Assembly (NCBI RefSeq): GCF_020026305.1
Contig: NZ_CP075691.1
Coordinates: 8,735,415-8,799,414, forward strand
DNA from: Streptomyces sp. 135
GTDB taxonomy: Bacteria; Actinomycetota; Actinomycetes; Streptomycetales; Streptomycetaceae
Reading direction: 5' to 3'
Length of the DNA stretch: 64,000 bases
In this document: positions 9,203 through 17,832 of the stretch, one piece after another
Position numbering within the stretch: position 1 is the stretch's first letter
Layout of the letters: every line of letters starts with the position of its first letter
Notes under the pieces: model-generated
Seen by the model: the letters and a program-made list of their open reading frames with translations, nothing else
The model's database searches: none
Told to the model about the DNA's origin: nothing
Program-made: the position numbers and the translations under genes

Positions 9203-10943
9203 ACTCGTCCGGTTCCTGCGCGAGAAAGTGTGGCTCCTGGGCGACACCCGCTGGTACGCGCGGGTGGACAGCGTCCGCGGCGAACTCGTCGAGGTGGAAC
9301 GCCTCGGCTTCGCCCAGCTCGACGCCCGCGCCCGCACAGTGGGTGCCTGGCTGGCCACCCGGATACCGCCGGGAGAACGGGTCATGCTGATGTATCCGGC
9401 GGGCCTGGAGTTCCTCGCCGTCTTCCTCGGCTGCCTGTACTCCGGGCGGATCGCCGTCCCCGCCCCCCTGCCGGACACCGACCGACGCGCCCTCCACCGC
9501 GCCGAGAACATCATCCGCGACGCCGGCATCAGCCATGTCCTCACCGACACCGCACACCGGCCCGCACTCAGCTCCTGGCTCTCCGGCCTGGACACCGCAC
9601 CGCGACCCGAGTCCGTCGCGACCGACACACTCGATCCGCCGGACCCGGACACCTGGTCCCCCCTCGCCCAGGACCTCTCCGCGACCGCCTACATCCAGTA
9701 CACCTCCGGATCGACCAGCGAGCCGCGCGGTGTCGTCATCACCCACCGCAACCTCCTGCACAACCTCCTGTCGATCAGGGAGAAGATCCTCCCCGAAGAG
9801 GTCTTGGAAGAGGTACGCCACGACCCATCGCAGCCCGGCGTCGGCTGGCTCCCGCACTACCACGACATGGGTCTGGTCGGTATGCTGCTCAGCCCCCTCG
9901 CCAACTACGGCAACCTCGTCTTCTCCTCCCCGGTGTCCTTCATCGCCCACCCGCTGCTGTGGCTCCAAATGATCAGCCAGTACCGGGCCCTCTACACCTT
10001 CGCCCCGAACTTCGGCTACGACTGGCTGCTCAGGTGCCTCAAGAACACCCGGCTCGCGGACCTGGACCCGGACCTGAACCTGGACTGCCTGCGGTTCGCG
10101 CTGAGCGGCGCCGAGCCGGTACGCCCCGACGTCCTGGACGCGGTCGCCCGCCGCTTCGCCCCCATCGGCTTCCGCCGGGACATCTGGGCGCCCAGCTACG
10201 GACTGGCCGAGGCCACCCTCATGGTCACCGGCACTCGCTGCGGCAGCGGTGCGACCGTGCGGCGCTTCGACCGCACCGCGCTGGAGTCCGGCCGCGCCGT
10301 GCCCGCCCCGGACGGTGCCGACCTCGTCGGCTGCGGCCGCCCCGCCGGCGCCGACGTCCGCATCGTCGAACCCACCACCGCGCGCCTCCTGGAGGACGGC
10401 CGCATCGGCGAGATCTGGGTGGGCGGCGACAGCGTCGCCGCCGGTTACCTCGGCGACCCACAGGCGACCGCCGAACACTTCGGCGCCACCACGGCCGACG
10501 GCGAGGGTCCCTTCCTGCGCACGGGCGACCTCGGCTTCCTGCTGGACGGAGAGTTGTACGTCACCGGCCGTGCCAAGGACTTGATCATCGTCAACGGCCG
10601 CAACGTCCACCCCCAGGACATCGAACGCGTCAGCGAAACTACCGACCCCGCTACGGGTCCCTGCGCCGCCTTCGCCCTGCCCGGACCCTCCGGCGCTGAT
10701 CGCGTCGTCCTGGTCCAGGAGGTACGCCCCTTGCACCTCAACGGCCGGACTCCCGCGACCCTCGCCGACCTCATCAGGAAGCGCCTGGCCCAGGAGCTGC
10801 GGCTGGCCGCTCACGTGGTCATCGTCGGGCCGATGAGCGTTCCCCGGACCACCAGCGGGAAGGTCCAGCGCGCCCGCGCACGGGACGAACTGCGCTCCCA
10901 CGGCTTCACTCCGCTGCACTCCGACCTACCCGCCCCAGCCTGA
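9195..10943 (+). CDS. Fatty acyl-AMP ligase (FAAL)-like adenylate-forming enzyme
   Basis: A 582-residue protein starting at GTG 9195, overlapping the ACP gene by 8 bp. It has the adenylation P-loop YTSGSTSEPRG (about residue 169), the PHYHDMGLVG motif characteristic of the FAAL branch rather than classical acyl-CoA ligases, the SYGLAEATLM motif, a late TGDLGF motif and a C-terminal Lys in TTSGKVQRAR. FAALs form acyl-AMP and transfer the acyl group to a carrier protein, here most plausibly the overlapping ACP. This is the last gene of the operon: the DNA after 10943 carries only remnants. Length is normal for the family. Confidence 0.93.
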   Translation: MSELVRFLREKVWLLGDTRWYARVDSVRGELVEVERLGFAQLDARARTVGAWLATRIPPGERVMLMYPAGLEFLAVFLGCLYSGRIAVPAPLPDTDRRALHRAENIIRDAGISHVLTDTAHRPALSSWLSGLDTAPRPESVATDTLDPPDPDTWSPLAQDLSATAYIQYTSGSTSEPRGVVITHRNLLHNLLSIREKILPEEVLEEVRHDPSQPGVGWLPHYHDMGLVGMLLSPLANYGNLVFSSPVSFIAHPLLWLQMISQYRALYTFAPNFGYDWLLRCLKNTRLADLDPDLNLDCLRFALSGAEPVRPDVLDAVARRFAPIGFRRDIWAPSYGLAEATLMVTGTRCGSGATVRRFDRTALESGRAVPAPDGADLVGCGRPAGADVRIVEPTTARLLEDGRIGEIWVGGDSVAAGYLGDPQATAEHFGATTADGEGPFLRTGDLGFLLDGELYVTGRAKDLIIVNGRNVHPQDIERVSETTDPATGPCAAFALPGPSGADRVVLVQEVRPLHLNGRTPATLADLIRKRLAQELRLAAHVVIVGPMSVPRTTSGKVQRARARDELRSHGFTPLHSDLPAPA

Positions 10944-11184
10944 ACGGGGACCCGGGTGCCCCCGCGTTGAGCAGACGCTGCGACCACCGAAGGCCGTCGC
11001 CGAACCCCGCACCCCGGCGGACTCCACCCAACAGACCCCGGCCCCCTCGATTCTCAGGTAGAAGAGTTCGTCGAGGACCATGGACAACGAGTCTCGAGGT
11101 CTCTGTTGTCACAAGAAGGTCGTCTTGCAGGAGATCCTGGTGGATCTCGACTTCTCCCGCCTGGACTGAGCAGGGCCGTGCCGC
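10944..11184. other. Non-coding, scrambled stretch
   Basis: No convincing gene. Short frames here have no codon-usage signal or recognisable motif. It separates the intact PKS/FAAL operon from the Wadjet remnants, and is probably the edge of the accessory zone. No strong terminator hairpin was seen. Confidence 0.5.
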
Positions 11185-11422
11185 TGGCACCCCGCCCCAT
11201 CCTGCCCGACGAGGTCCTCGTCTGGACGCGGTCAACCGCGGACAGGTCTTCGCCCTGCTCACCGCACTGGACCTTGATCTGATGGTCACTTCCGACCACG
11301 AGTGGTGCACCTATCGCGAACTACCTGGCGTCGCTGCCCACCAACTCCTCACCGACGGGGACGATGACGCTGTCACCAGCGCTCGCTTCGTGGGGAACGG
11401 CGCTGATGTGGAGGCGGGGTGA
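11185..11422 (+). pseudogene. JetC-like (TIGR02680-type ATPase) C-terminal remnant
   Basis: The C-terminal tail of the large SMC-like ATPase of Wadjet-type systems is recognisable: a degenerate Walker B (LPDEVLV), then in a shifted frame LDAVNRGQVFALLTALD and MVTSDHEWCTYRELPG, ending at the stop at 11420. About two bases are missing between the DEV and the LDAVNR parts, so the Walker B is out of frame. Everything N-terminal (well over 1000 residues in the family) is absent. The stop overlaps the next gene's GTG (GTGA), as in intact jetC-jetD pairs, so the operon order is preserved. Family assignment is from remembered motifs, not a search. Confidence 0.6.
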
Positions 11423-11819
11423 CCCACACCGAACCGGCACCGGGTGAAAGCACCCTGCGTCGTCCCGCGGTGGGCCCGCTCTGGCACACGGTCCACAGCC
11501 GACTGTCCTCCGGCCGCCCCGTCACACGGGTGCGCCTCGGACCGCTTGACGAAGCTCAGCGCGAGGCTCTCGCGGACCTTCTGGGTCTGGACCGCCTGCC
11601 GGATCCGCGCCCCTCCGCCTCACTGACCCGCCTGGAAGAGGCAGTCACCGAACTGTCCGGTTCCTCGGTTCGTGAAGCCGTCACCGAACTCATAGGCCCC
11701 CTCAACGATCGCGCGACAGAACGACGCCGAAAGGAAGACGAACGTGCCGGACTGTGGGTATGGATGGACAGCCATGCGACCGTGCGGGCCCAGCCGGCGC
11801 TAACGAGCTCGTGCACGGT
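11419..11819 (+). pseudogene. JetD-like (TIGR02679-type) N-terminal fragment cut at the IS630 insertion
   Basis: Starts at GTG 11419 overlapping the JetC remnant. About 130 codons resemble the N-terminal region of TIGR02679/JetD proteins: a PVTRVRLGPLDEAQREALAD-type opening, a middle rich in short helices, and LWVWMDSHATVRAQPAL near the break. The frame runs straight into the IS end at 11820; the catalytic Toprim-like C-terminal half is missing and was not found after the IS (12968 on) or beside the second IS copy. In Wadjet systems JetD nicks or cleaves plasmid DNA; this fragment cannot function. Confidence 0.55.
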
Positions 11820-12967
11820 TACTGACGTTGAAGTCGTCTTGTCGTAGGGGCTGACGGTTGATGATCGTCGCGGTATGCCGGTGGTATGAGGTATCCGCAG
11901 GGTGGGGGTCTGACCGCGGAGAGGCAAGTGTTCCGTGAGCGGGTCCGGATGGAAGCGGTCGGTATGTTCGCCGATGGGCGGGGCAGTACGGAGATCGCCA
12001 AGGAGTTACGGGTCAGTGTCCGGTCGGTCCAGCGGTGGCGGCGGGCCTGGCAGGAGGCGGGCGAGGACGGGGTTCGTTCGCGTGGTCCGGTGTCCCGGCC
12101 GAAGCTCAGCGATGCGCTCTTCGCCGTGCTCGAGGAGGAGTTGGCCAAAGGTCCGGTCGCTCACGGGTGGCCTGATCAGCGGTGGACACTCGCCCGGATC
12201 AAGACCCTGATCGGGCGGCGGTTCCACAAGTCCATGACGCTGTCGGGGATCTCCCAGATGCTGCGGCGGCATGGCTGGAGCCACCAGGTTCCAGCACGTC
12301 GGGTCATCGAGCGTGACGAGAAGGCCGTGGTAAGCTGGGTCAGGACGTGTGGCCACACGTGGAACCACCGCGGCGGCGCTCGGGGCCTGGCTCGTCTTCG
12401 AGGACGAAGCCGGATTCTCGATGACGCCGCCGACCTCCCGCACCTGGGTAAGCGCGGAACCACACCGGTCATCCGGGTCCGCGGCCGTTCCCAACGCCGC
12501 TTCTCCATCGCAGCCCTGTGCTGCCACAAACCGGGCGAGCGTTCCCGCCTGATCTACCGGCCCAGACGGCATACCGACCATAAGAGCGGCGGCCGCAAGA
12601 GCTTCGCCTGGACCGAGTACCGCGACCTCCTCATAGCCGCCCACCAGCAGCTCGGCGGACCGATCGTCCTCATCTGGGACAACCTCAACGTCCACAAAGA
12701 CCGCCGCATGCGGGCCTTCATCGACACACACGACTGGATCACCGCCTACCACCTACCGCCCTACACACCCGACCTCAACCCCGTCGAAGGCATCTGGTCG
12801 ATCCTCCGCCGGACCAGTCAGGCCAACACCGCCTTCACCAACTCCGACCATCTCATCAGCCGACTCCGACACGGCCTCCGCCAGATCCAATACCGCAGCG
12901 ACATCATCGACGGATGTCTCACCGCGACCGGCCTCACACTGACGACACCACGCCTACAAACTCAGTA
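11820..12967 (+). mobile_element. IS630-type insertion sequence, copy 1
   Basis: About 1.15 kb bounded by TA on both sides, with related ends: left TACTGACGTTGAAG and, read inward from the right, TACTGAGTTTGTAGG. A second copy in opposite orientation lies at 54212-55360 and ends at the same points, which fixes the boundaries. TA duplication is the known IS630/Tc1 target behaviour. It interrupts the JetD remnant. The transposase is defective. Confidence 0.85.
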
Positions 12968-12968
12968 A
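11886..12968 (+). pseudogene. IS630-type transposase with compensated frameshifts
   Basis: Reads through 360 codons, with an N-terminal HTH (SVRSVQRWRRAW) and the DDE C-terminal parts LIWDNLNVHKD and YTPDLNPVEGIWS. Comparison with copy 2 shows three one-base losses between about 12345 and 12455 that cancel. The middle is therefore read in the wrong frame, and the first catalytic motif VFEDEAGFSMTPP is present only in another frame (ORF at 12349). The encoded protein thus lacks the first catalytic Asp. One of the missing bases (at the WPHVE/TTAAA junction) is missing from both copies. No other transposition genes lie in the element. Confidence 0.85.
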
Positions 12969-13209
12969 CTGCCCCGGGTAGGAGTGCTCTTCGGTATCCG
13001 TGTCGGTCCTGTCGCTCGTGAAGGAGTGAGGTTGCGTCCTCGTGTGTCCACCTGGGCTATACGCGCGTACGCCGCACCACCCCGTGCGAGTTACTGACGT
13101 CGCGAGAACGGGCAGCAAGTCGTGGTGCTGCGCGCGCAGGGCAACCCATGCTGAGCACTTACAAACACGCACCGAGCCACAAAGGCTCAACTGACGGAAG
13201 GCAACTGTT

Positions 13210-13809
13210 GTGTCGAAGGTCCAGCCGAGTACCACCGGAGTCCAGGCCGGCTATGCCAACCAAGTAGCCGCGGATCTGGAAACCAACCTCAAGGAACAAG
13301 AACGCATCAGCTCTGAGATTGCGGCGCTGCAAGAACAGTTGCATGCGCTGGAGAGCGATCACCAGGTGCTGGTCAAAGTCCAGCAGGCATTGGGTTCTCC
13401 GGACGCCCCGGCGCGTGACGCCAAGAAGGCGCCGACCCGCAAGAAGCAGGTGCCCGCCCCACGAGCCGGCACGCGCAAGTCAGGAACGGCTCAAGCGAAG
13501 GACAAGGCGCCCAAGAAGGCCGCTGCGAAGAAGCCAGCCCAACCGGCAGCGGGGCCGACACTGGTTGAGTTGATCAGGGACCACCTCCGCACGCAGAGCG
13601 AGCCGCGCTCCGCCTCCGAAATCACCAACGCCCTCACTCAGGCGCACCCCGACCGCACAATCAAGCCCGGTGTCGTGCGCACTACGGTCGAAAACTTGGT
13701 CGCCAAGGGCCAAGTCGAACGCGCTAAGCAGGGTTTCTCGGTGTTCTACACCACCGCGGCCGTGGCGGAGCCTGCCGGCGAACAGCAGTCCGAAGCGCCG
13801 GCCACCTGA
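13210..13809 (+). CDS. Coiled-coil / basic-linker / winged-helix DNA-binding protein
   Basis: 199 residues from GTG 13210, with GGAAGG about 8 bases upstream. Residues about 15-60 form a charged heptad-rich coiled coil; about 65-115 are a Lys/Ala/Pro-rich histone-H1-like linker (KKAAAKKPAQP); about 118-180 form a winged-helix domain (ELIRDHLRTQSEPRSASEIT, then VVRTTVENLVAKGQVER). This layout suggests a nucleoid-associated or regulatory protein that dimerises through the N terminus. Such proteins are common in Streptomyces with no assigned role. Stands alone downstream of the IS. Confidence 0.7.
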   Translation: MSKVQPSTTGVQAGYANQVAADLETNLKEQERISSEIAALQEQLHALESDHQVLVKVQQALGSPDAPARDAKKAPTRKKQVPAPRAGTRKSGTAQAKDKAPKKAAAKKPAQPAAGPTLVELIRDHLRTQSEPRSASEITNALTQAHPDRTIKPGVVRTTVENLVAKGQVERAKQGFSVFYTTAAVAEPAGEQQSEAPAT

Positions 13810-14100
13810 GCCGCTACCGCCCGCTTCTTCCCCGAACTAGCTAGCCGATGGAAAAGGCGTTCCGGACATCAGCCACGTCGCTGCCTGCTCCGGCGTACGC
13901 GGCAATGGTGCAGGGGGCGACACCGCTCCTGCACCACCGCCTGATCTCGCAGCTCTGCACGATTGTGGGCTGACGGGCTCGTCATGTGACTGCTGGTAGA
14001 CGCTTCCGGCAGGTGCAGGCCGCAGTGCGGCGGCCACTCAGCCGCCGCAACTCGTCGGCGCGCCGTGCCTGTCCGCGGGTGGGTGGGTAACGTGTGCGGA

Positions 14101-14772
14101 ATGCACGCCATACGGGGAGTACTCATACCTGTCGCCGCCGTTTCCTGCCTCCTGCTCGCCGGTTGCACGGGAAGCAAGACCGACAAGGACGACGCCGGGG
14201 CAGAACCGTCGGTGATCGGCTCGCCGGTGGGCAAGCCGATCGCGTCACCACCTGCAACCGCGCCAGAAGATGATGAGAACGAGGGGGTGCCGGCACCGGA
14301 GGCGGGCGCCCCGTTCGTCGAGTACGTCAAAGAGGAGCTGCGAAAGCGCACCGTCCGGATGGCCCACGCTCCGGGCAAGACCAGTGCCACCTGCGACAAG
14401 GACACCGTCAAGCCGGTCCGGGACGCCACGATCACGTGCACGGTCACCTATGAGGGCCTCAAGGTGGTCTGGCCGGTGCGGTTCACCGGCAAGCCAGGAT
14501 TCGGAGGCATGGGCGACGGATACGAGGCGCGGCCCAGCACGGGCCTGCTCACCCGGGCGGGAGTACATACCTACTGGTGGGGCAACCACCGGGACGAGGA
14601 CGGGGGCGGCGACATGCGCTGTGACTCGATGCCCCGGGTCTGGAAGGCACCCTTGAACCAGAAGACGAAGTACCGGTGTACCTACTTCGCCCCCAAAGCC
14701 TCAGTGACCGACGCCGACATGTGGATCACCGACAATATCGTCGCCACGGAAGACGGCCCTCGCGGTCGTTGA
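14101..14772 (+). CDS. Secreted lipoprotein, DUF4333-like repeat
   Basis: ATG 14101 is preferred over an upstream GTG at 14065 because it places the signal peptide at the N terminus: hydrophobic VAAVSCLLLAGC with lipobox LAGC. 223 residues. The mature part has a low-complexity Pro/Glu segment, then a Cys-rich domain with TCDKDTVKPV and ATITCTVTYEGLKVVW, which resembles the DUF4333 fold of actinobacterial surface lipoproteins. Four mature Cys are visible, probably in disulfides. Exported and membrane-anchored; function unknown. Confidence 0.7.
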   Translation: MHAIRGVLIPVAAVSCLLLAGCTGSKTDKDDAGAEPSVIGSPVGKPIASPPATAPEDDENEGVPAPEAGAPFVEYVKEELRKRTVRMAHAPGKTSATCDKDTVKPVRDATITCTVTYEGLKVVWPVRFTGKPGFGGMGDGYEARPSTGLLTRAGVHTYWWGNHRDEDGGGDMRCDSMPRVWKAPLNQKTKYRCTYFAPKASVTDADMWITDNIVATEDGPRGR

Positions 14773-15173
14773 GAGCCGGTTCTCAAGGCGCCGGAACGCG
14801 CGGGGCGGGAGCATACGCGAGCACCCTCCCTCGACTCGACCGACCCGGACATCGACGTGGTCCTCGGCTACGCCCGGCCCTGGCACCGTTCGACACAGAA
14901 CGGGCTCTACGGACGAACATCTGGTATTCGGGGATCCGCGAAGCGACACCCACCTGGCTTTCTGAGACCGCCGTCCTGTCCTGAACTCCGCGGTCTCGCC
15001 GAACACAGCGGCGTTCTCGCCTGAGGAGTGAGCACTCCGGCTGGCCAGGCCGGCCGACGGTCGGAGCGGTATGCGCGGTTCGGTCCGGCGCTCATGCCTC
15101 CTTGGCTGGGCTGACCGGTGATACCTGCCAAAGTGGCTCAGGACGGTGGCGCTCGCCCGTCGCGTGAGGCGGC
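14773..15173. other. Gene-less stretch
   Basis: No frame with convincing codon use. A small inverted repeat TTGAGA/TCTCAA at about 14770-14787 just after the lipoprotein stop could be a weak terminator. Otherwise nothing supported. Confidence 0.4.
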
Positions 15174-15345
15174 ATGACTGTGCTGATCACCGGCGACAAC
15201 GGCTTCCTAGGCGCCGAGCTGATACGCCAGGCGGTGTCCGCGGGCCTGCATCCGGCCACCGCCCATTCCCGCCCCGGTGACCACGACGGGGCGACCTGGC
15301 ATCACCTCGACCTTTGCGACCCCTTCCGCCTGGAGGAAACCCAGC
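15174..15345 (+). pseudogene. N-terminal fragment of an NAD-dependent epimerase/reductase (RmlD-like)
   Basis: Starts MTVLITGDNGFLGAELIRQA, a Rossmann-fold start with the GxxGxxG pattern (one Gly replaced by Asp) found in SDR epimerases and dTDP-4-dehydrorhamnose reductases, and continues to a THLD-like HHLDLCDP. At about 15345 the homologous frame ends and a different gene's sequence takes over. Only about 57 of the usual 280-330 residues remain, so it is a fusion-point remnant. Confidence 0.6.
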
Positions 15346-15633
15346 CGTACGGCGCCGTACGCCGCCCTGTGGCTCCTCGCCCGCATCACCCGCGCGCCGG
15401 GCCCGTTCACGGCGCTACCGGAGCGGGAGGAGAGGCGCATCGACACGGTCGCGGAAGGTGCGGCCGGGCGGGTGGAGCGCGCCCTCGACATCGCCGCGCA
15501 GCGCCGCACACTGGAGCAGCGGTGTGCTTGCGGGGGTGCAATCGATGTCCACGGTGGTGAAGGCCGGCTGCCGTTTGCGCACTGCACCGGGTGCGGGCGG
15601 GTCTGGACGGAGGGCGGGGTGGTTGCGGCATGA
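15346..15633 (+). pseudogene. C-terminal fragment of a phage/ICE-type protein with a zinc-finger end
   Basis: In a frame different from the preceding fragment: YAALWLLARITRAPGPF, a long basic/acidic helix, then CACGG...HCTGCGRVW, a four-Cys zinc ribbon at the C terminus. Small proteins of this layout are frequent in actinophage and ICE cargo. No start codon of its own is evident; the 5' half has been replaced by the epimerase fragment. The stop overlaps the next small gene (ATGA at 15630). Confidence 0.5.
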
Positions 15634-15784
15634 GCGAGACACCGGATAGGTACCAGCGCGAACTGGTTCGTATGCGCGAGCGGGAGCGCAGCGGCTACGC
15701 CGACGGTTGGCGGCCCGCCTCGTCGGGTGGGCTGTGACCGTCGCGGCCCTCGCCGTGGTCGCTTACGTGTCCGTGCGCTCCTGA
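15630..15784 (+). pseudogene. Small single-TM protein, frameshifted
   Basis: ATG 15630 overlaps the upstream stop. The first frame gives 35 residues (MSETPDRYQRELVRMRERE...) and stops at 15737. A second frame continues with ARLVGWAVTVAALAVVAYVS, an evident transmembrane helix, to the stop at 15782. Joining the two frames at about 15710 gives a plausible charged-N-terminus, one-TM protein of about 51 residues. Either a real frameshift or a sequencing indel in the CGGCCCGCC run. Confidence 0.45.
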
Positions 15785-16069
15785 GGACGTGGACGCAGGC
15801 GAGCCGCTCGCAGCTGACGCTCGCCTGCGCCACACAGCACGCTACGACGGTTGGCAGGCAGTGAGCATGGAAAGGGCTCATCACGGCGTATGTGACAGCG
15901 GCCACGCCCTCCATCAACACTCATCAAAGAAGGCATTCCCGCTTGATGCGCCGTCATCGCCATCAATTTTATGACGACGGGACGGCGCATCGCAGTCGGT
16001 CAGCCGCCTGTGTACCGATCGGGTATATTCCCGTTTTTCTCCCGGGGCGCATCCGGCCGGTGGCGGATG

Positions 16070-16369
16070 TCAGACGGTGGTAGCGAGCCAGCCGATGGTT
16101 TCCGTGGTGTGGACGCCGTCACTCATGATGTTAGCGCCGAACAGCTCGTTCATACGAATGTGGAACCCGGTGCGGTTGACGTTGGCGATACGCACGCCGG
16201 GGGTGTGTGGACCGTTGAAGGTCTGCACCTGGGTGAGGACGATGACCTGGCTCCCCTCGGGGAAGGGGGTGGGAAAGGTGACACGGGTGAAGGTCGAGAA
16301 GTCACTGCCCTGGGTCTCCACAGGGTGGTCGGAGTCGAGGGTGACCTGCCCTGTCAGAATCATGCTCAT
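16070..16369 (-). CDS. H-type lectin domain protein
   Basis: 99 residues. ATG at 16369 is preceded by AAAGGGA at good spacing; an in-frame upstream start at 16438 lacks this. The sequence has the compact beta-sandwich pattern of H-type (discoidin/Helix pomatia type) lectins: FTRVTFPTPFPEGSQVIV, an internal VRIANVNRTGFHIRM, and a C-terminal TIGWLAT. No signal peptide, so it is cytoplasmic or exported by an unknown route. It is monocistronic and surrounded by gene-poor DNA. In animals such lectins bind GalNAc; the bacterial role is not established. Confidence 0.7.
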   Translation of the reverse strand: MSMILTGQVTLDSDHPVETQGSDFSTFTRVTFPTPFPEGSQVIVLTQVQTFNGPHTPGVRIANVNRTGFHIRMNELFGANIMSDGVHTTETIGWLATTV

Positions 16370-16721
16370 GGTTTCCCTTTCGGTCGTGTGACTGGGGTGC
16401 GCGACTGCGGTCTTCGCGGCCAAAAGGGTTCTGCTCAACGGAAAATCGGCTTAAGCGCGTGTCCCGCAAACGAGTGATCGCCTTCCGGCCAGCCTTCTTC
16501 GCCTTTAGTAGGTGTCTGGACATCCCGTTTTCTCGAAGCGTAATCGTCCCCACGCGCCACCAGGGCCACTTGCGGAAACTCATTAACAGGAAAGAAGACG
16601 GAGAATCCTTTCAGCGGCGCGTACCGCCTGCACGGACGAGGAGACTTTCGGCCTATCTGAGACACAGGCGTGACGTAAGGTTCGTATGGGCAGCGAGAAA
16701 TAACGAGGAATGGTCCGAGAA
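16370..16721. other. Gene-less stretch upstream of the lectin
   Basis: Less GC-rich than its surroundings. No frame with a convincing product. It must hold the minus-strand lectin promoter; no confident -10/-35 pair was picked out. Confidence 0.4.
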
Positions 16722-16955
16722 TCACCTCTCGAAGGCTGAACTGGCCTCGCGAAACCGACCAGTGCCCCCCATCACCGCGAGTACCTGGTCCGCCGGGCCA
16801 CCGTCCTCGACCGCCTCGCCGACGACACGCAACAGCCCAAGCTGGCGATCGGCCACATCACGGACGCCCATGAGCGCGAACACCTCCTCGTGCACGTCAT
16901 CCGGCATCACCGTCAGCGCCTCGTCAGCCGCGCGCGTGAGCTCCACCCTCGTCAT
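16722..16955 (-). CDS. Small hypothetical protein, possible RelE/ParE-like toxin remnant
   Basis: ATG 16955 gives about 77 residues starting MTRVELTRAADEALTVMPDD. The VELTRAADEAL...LPDDVHEEVFAL pattern resembles the first helices of RelE/ParE-type toxins, but the rest of the frame does not, so a frameshift or truncation after about residue 35 is likely. No antitoxin gene was found next to it. Low certainty that it is expressed. Confidence 0.35.
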   Translation of the reverse strand: MTRVELTRAADEALTVMPDDVHEEVFALMGVRDVADRQLGLLRVVGEAVEDGGPADQVLAVMGGTGRFREASSAFER

Positions 16956-17061
16956 GCCGTCCCCCTTCGTGATCGCAGAAGGGGCACGGTAGGGCCGACT
17001 CACAGGGAACGTGTGTGCCTGTGGATAGGCGATAGCTGTGGGTTCCTGCCCGGGGGTGTCT

Positions 17062-17232
17062 ATGGACTGCGACTGGGACGACGACCGTGACTACCAAGAG
17101 GCCGTCGACCGCGCGAACCTCGTGACCGGGGTCGCCTGGCGCGTCATCGGGTGGGTAACTGGACTCACCGCCCTTGCGGTCGCCATCGTGCTTCTGCTCG
17201 TGCTCGTACTGCTGGTCGCCATCGTTGCGTAG
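17062..17232 (+). CDS. Small membrane protein
   Basis: 56 residues from ATG 17062 (GGGGGTG upstream), with an alternative GTG at 17038. An acidic N terminus (MDCDWDDDRDYQEAVDRAN) is followed by one long hydrophobic helix rich in Val/Leu to the C terminus. Typical of small phage- or ICE-borne membrane proteins. No function can be assigned. Confidence 0.5.
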   Translation: MDCDWDDDRDYQEAVDRANLVTGVAWRVIGWVTGLTALAVAIVLLLVLVLLVAIVA

Positions 17233-17832
17233 CGGTGAGCCCGTCCGCCCCGCCATTGCACCCACGCTGGGTCGTCGAGCTCCATCCGAGTGCGTGAGAC
17301 CGAGGACCCGCCTGCGCGCCGTCACCCGCCGGCCACTACTCAAAGAAGGCCGGTGCGCGCCTTGGAGTGGTACGGCGCTGCCCTCAGCAGCGCTCTCTGA
17401 GCGGGTAATGCAGGTCAGGGCTGTACGCGCTGGTGCCGCTCGAAGCAGACCTCCGGAATCAGCCACTCGCCGATGGAGGCGACAAGCAGCAAGGGTGGTG
17501 AGTCGCCGGTCTCTGGTGAAGTCCCGGCCCAACGGTCGCTGTGCAGGCGCCAGAAAGCACCAAACGTGCATATTGCGCTTAAAGCAGACTCGTGCTGTTT
17601 TTGGCCAACAGCCTCGGATCCTTCCTTTACAAGGAGGTTCGGCCTGCGCAAGATCCTTCGATGTTCCCCATACGGAGGGATCACGGGGAAGGTGTGAAGA
17701 TTCAAGGCGGAACCGTCTCGTCCGCTGTCGCCAGTGCGGCAGGAGTCGCCCACCGAGGTGAAGGCGCAACGAGTCAACTACGGCAACTTCACGAAATCCA
17801 CCCCGCTAATATGATCAGCATTTGGAGATCGC
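17233..17832. other. Gene-less 600 bp
   Basis: Several short frames on both strands, none with a start signal, motif or codon bias worth calling. The last 150 bp are relatively AT-rich and probably contain the promoter of the secreted protein at 17833. Confidence 0.4.

Noticed and set aside
12340-12370. Programmed ribosomal frameshift in the IS630 transposase
   Set aside because: No slippery heptamer is visible at the shared break, and other indels are clearly decay. Kept only as a test in the findings.
13083-13100. GTTACTGACGTC resembling the IS630 end
   Set aside because: Match is only about 10 bases and no second end or gene is attached.
12968-13209. Possible continuation of JetD after IS630 copy 1
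   Set aside because: Translated in all frames it gives no JetD-like text. The flank of copy 2 was also checked and did not fit.
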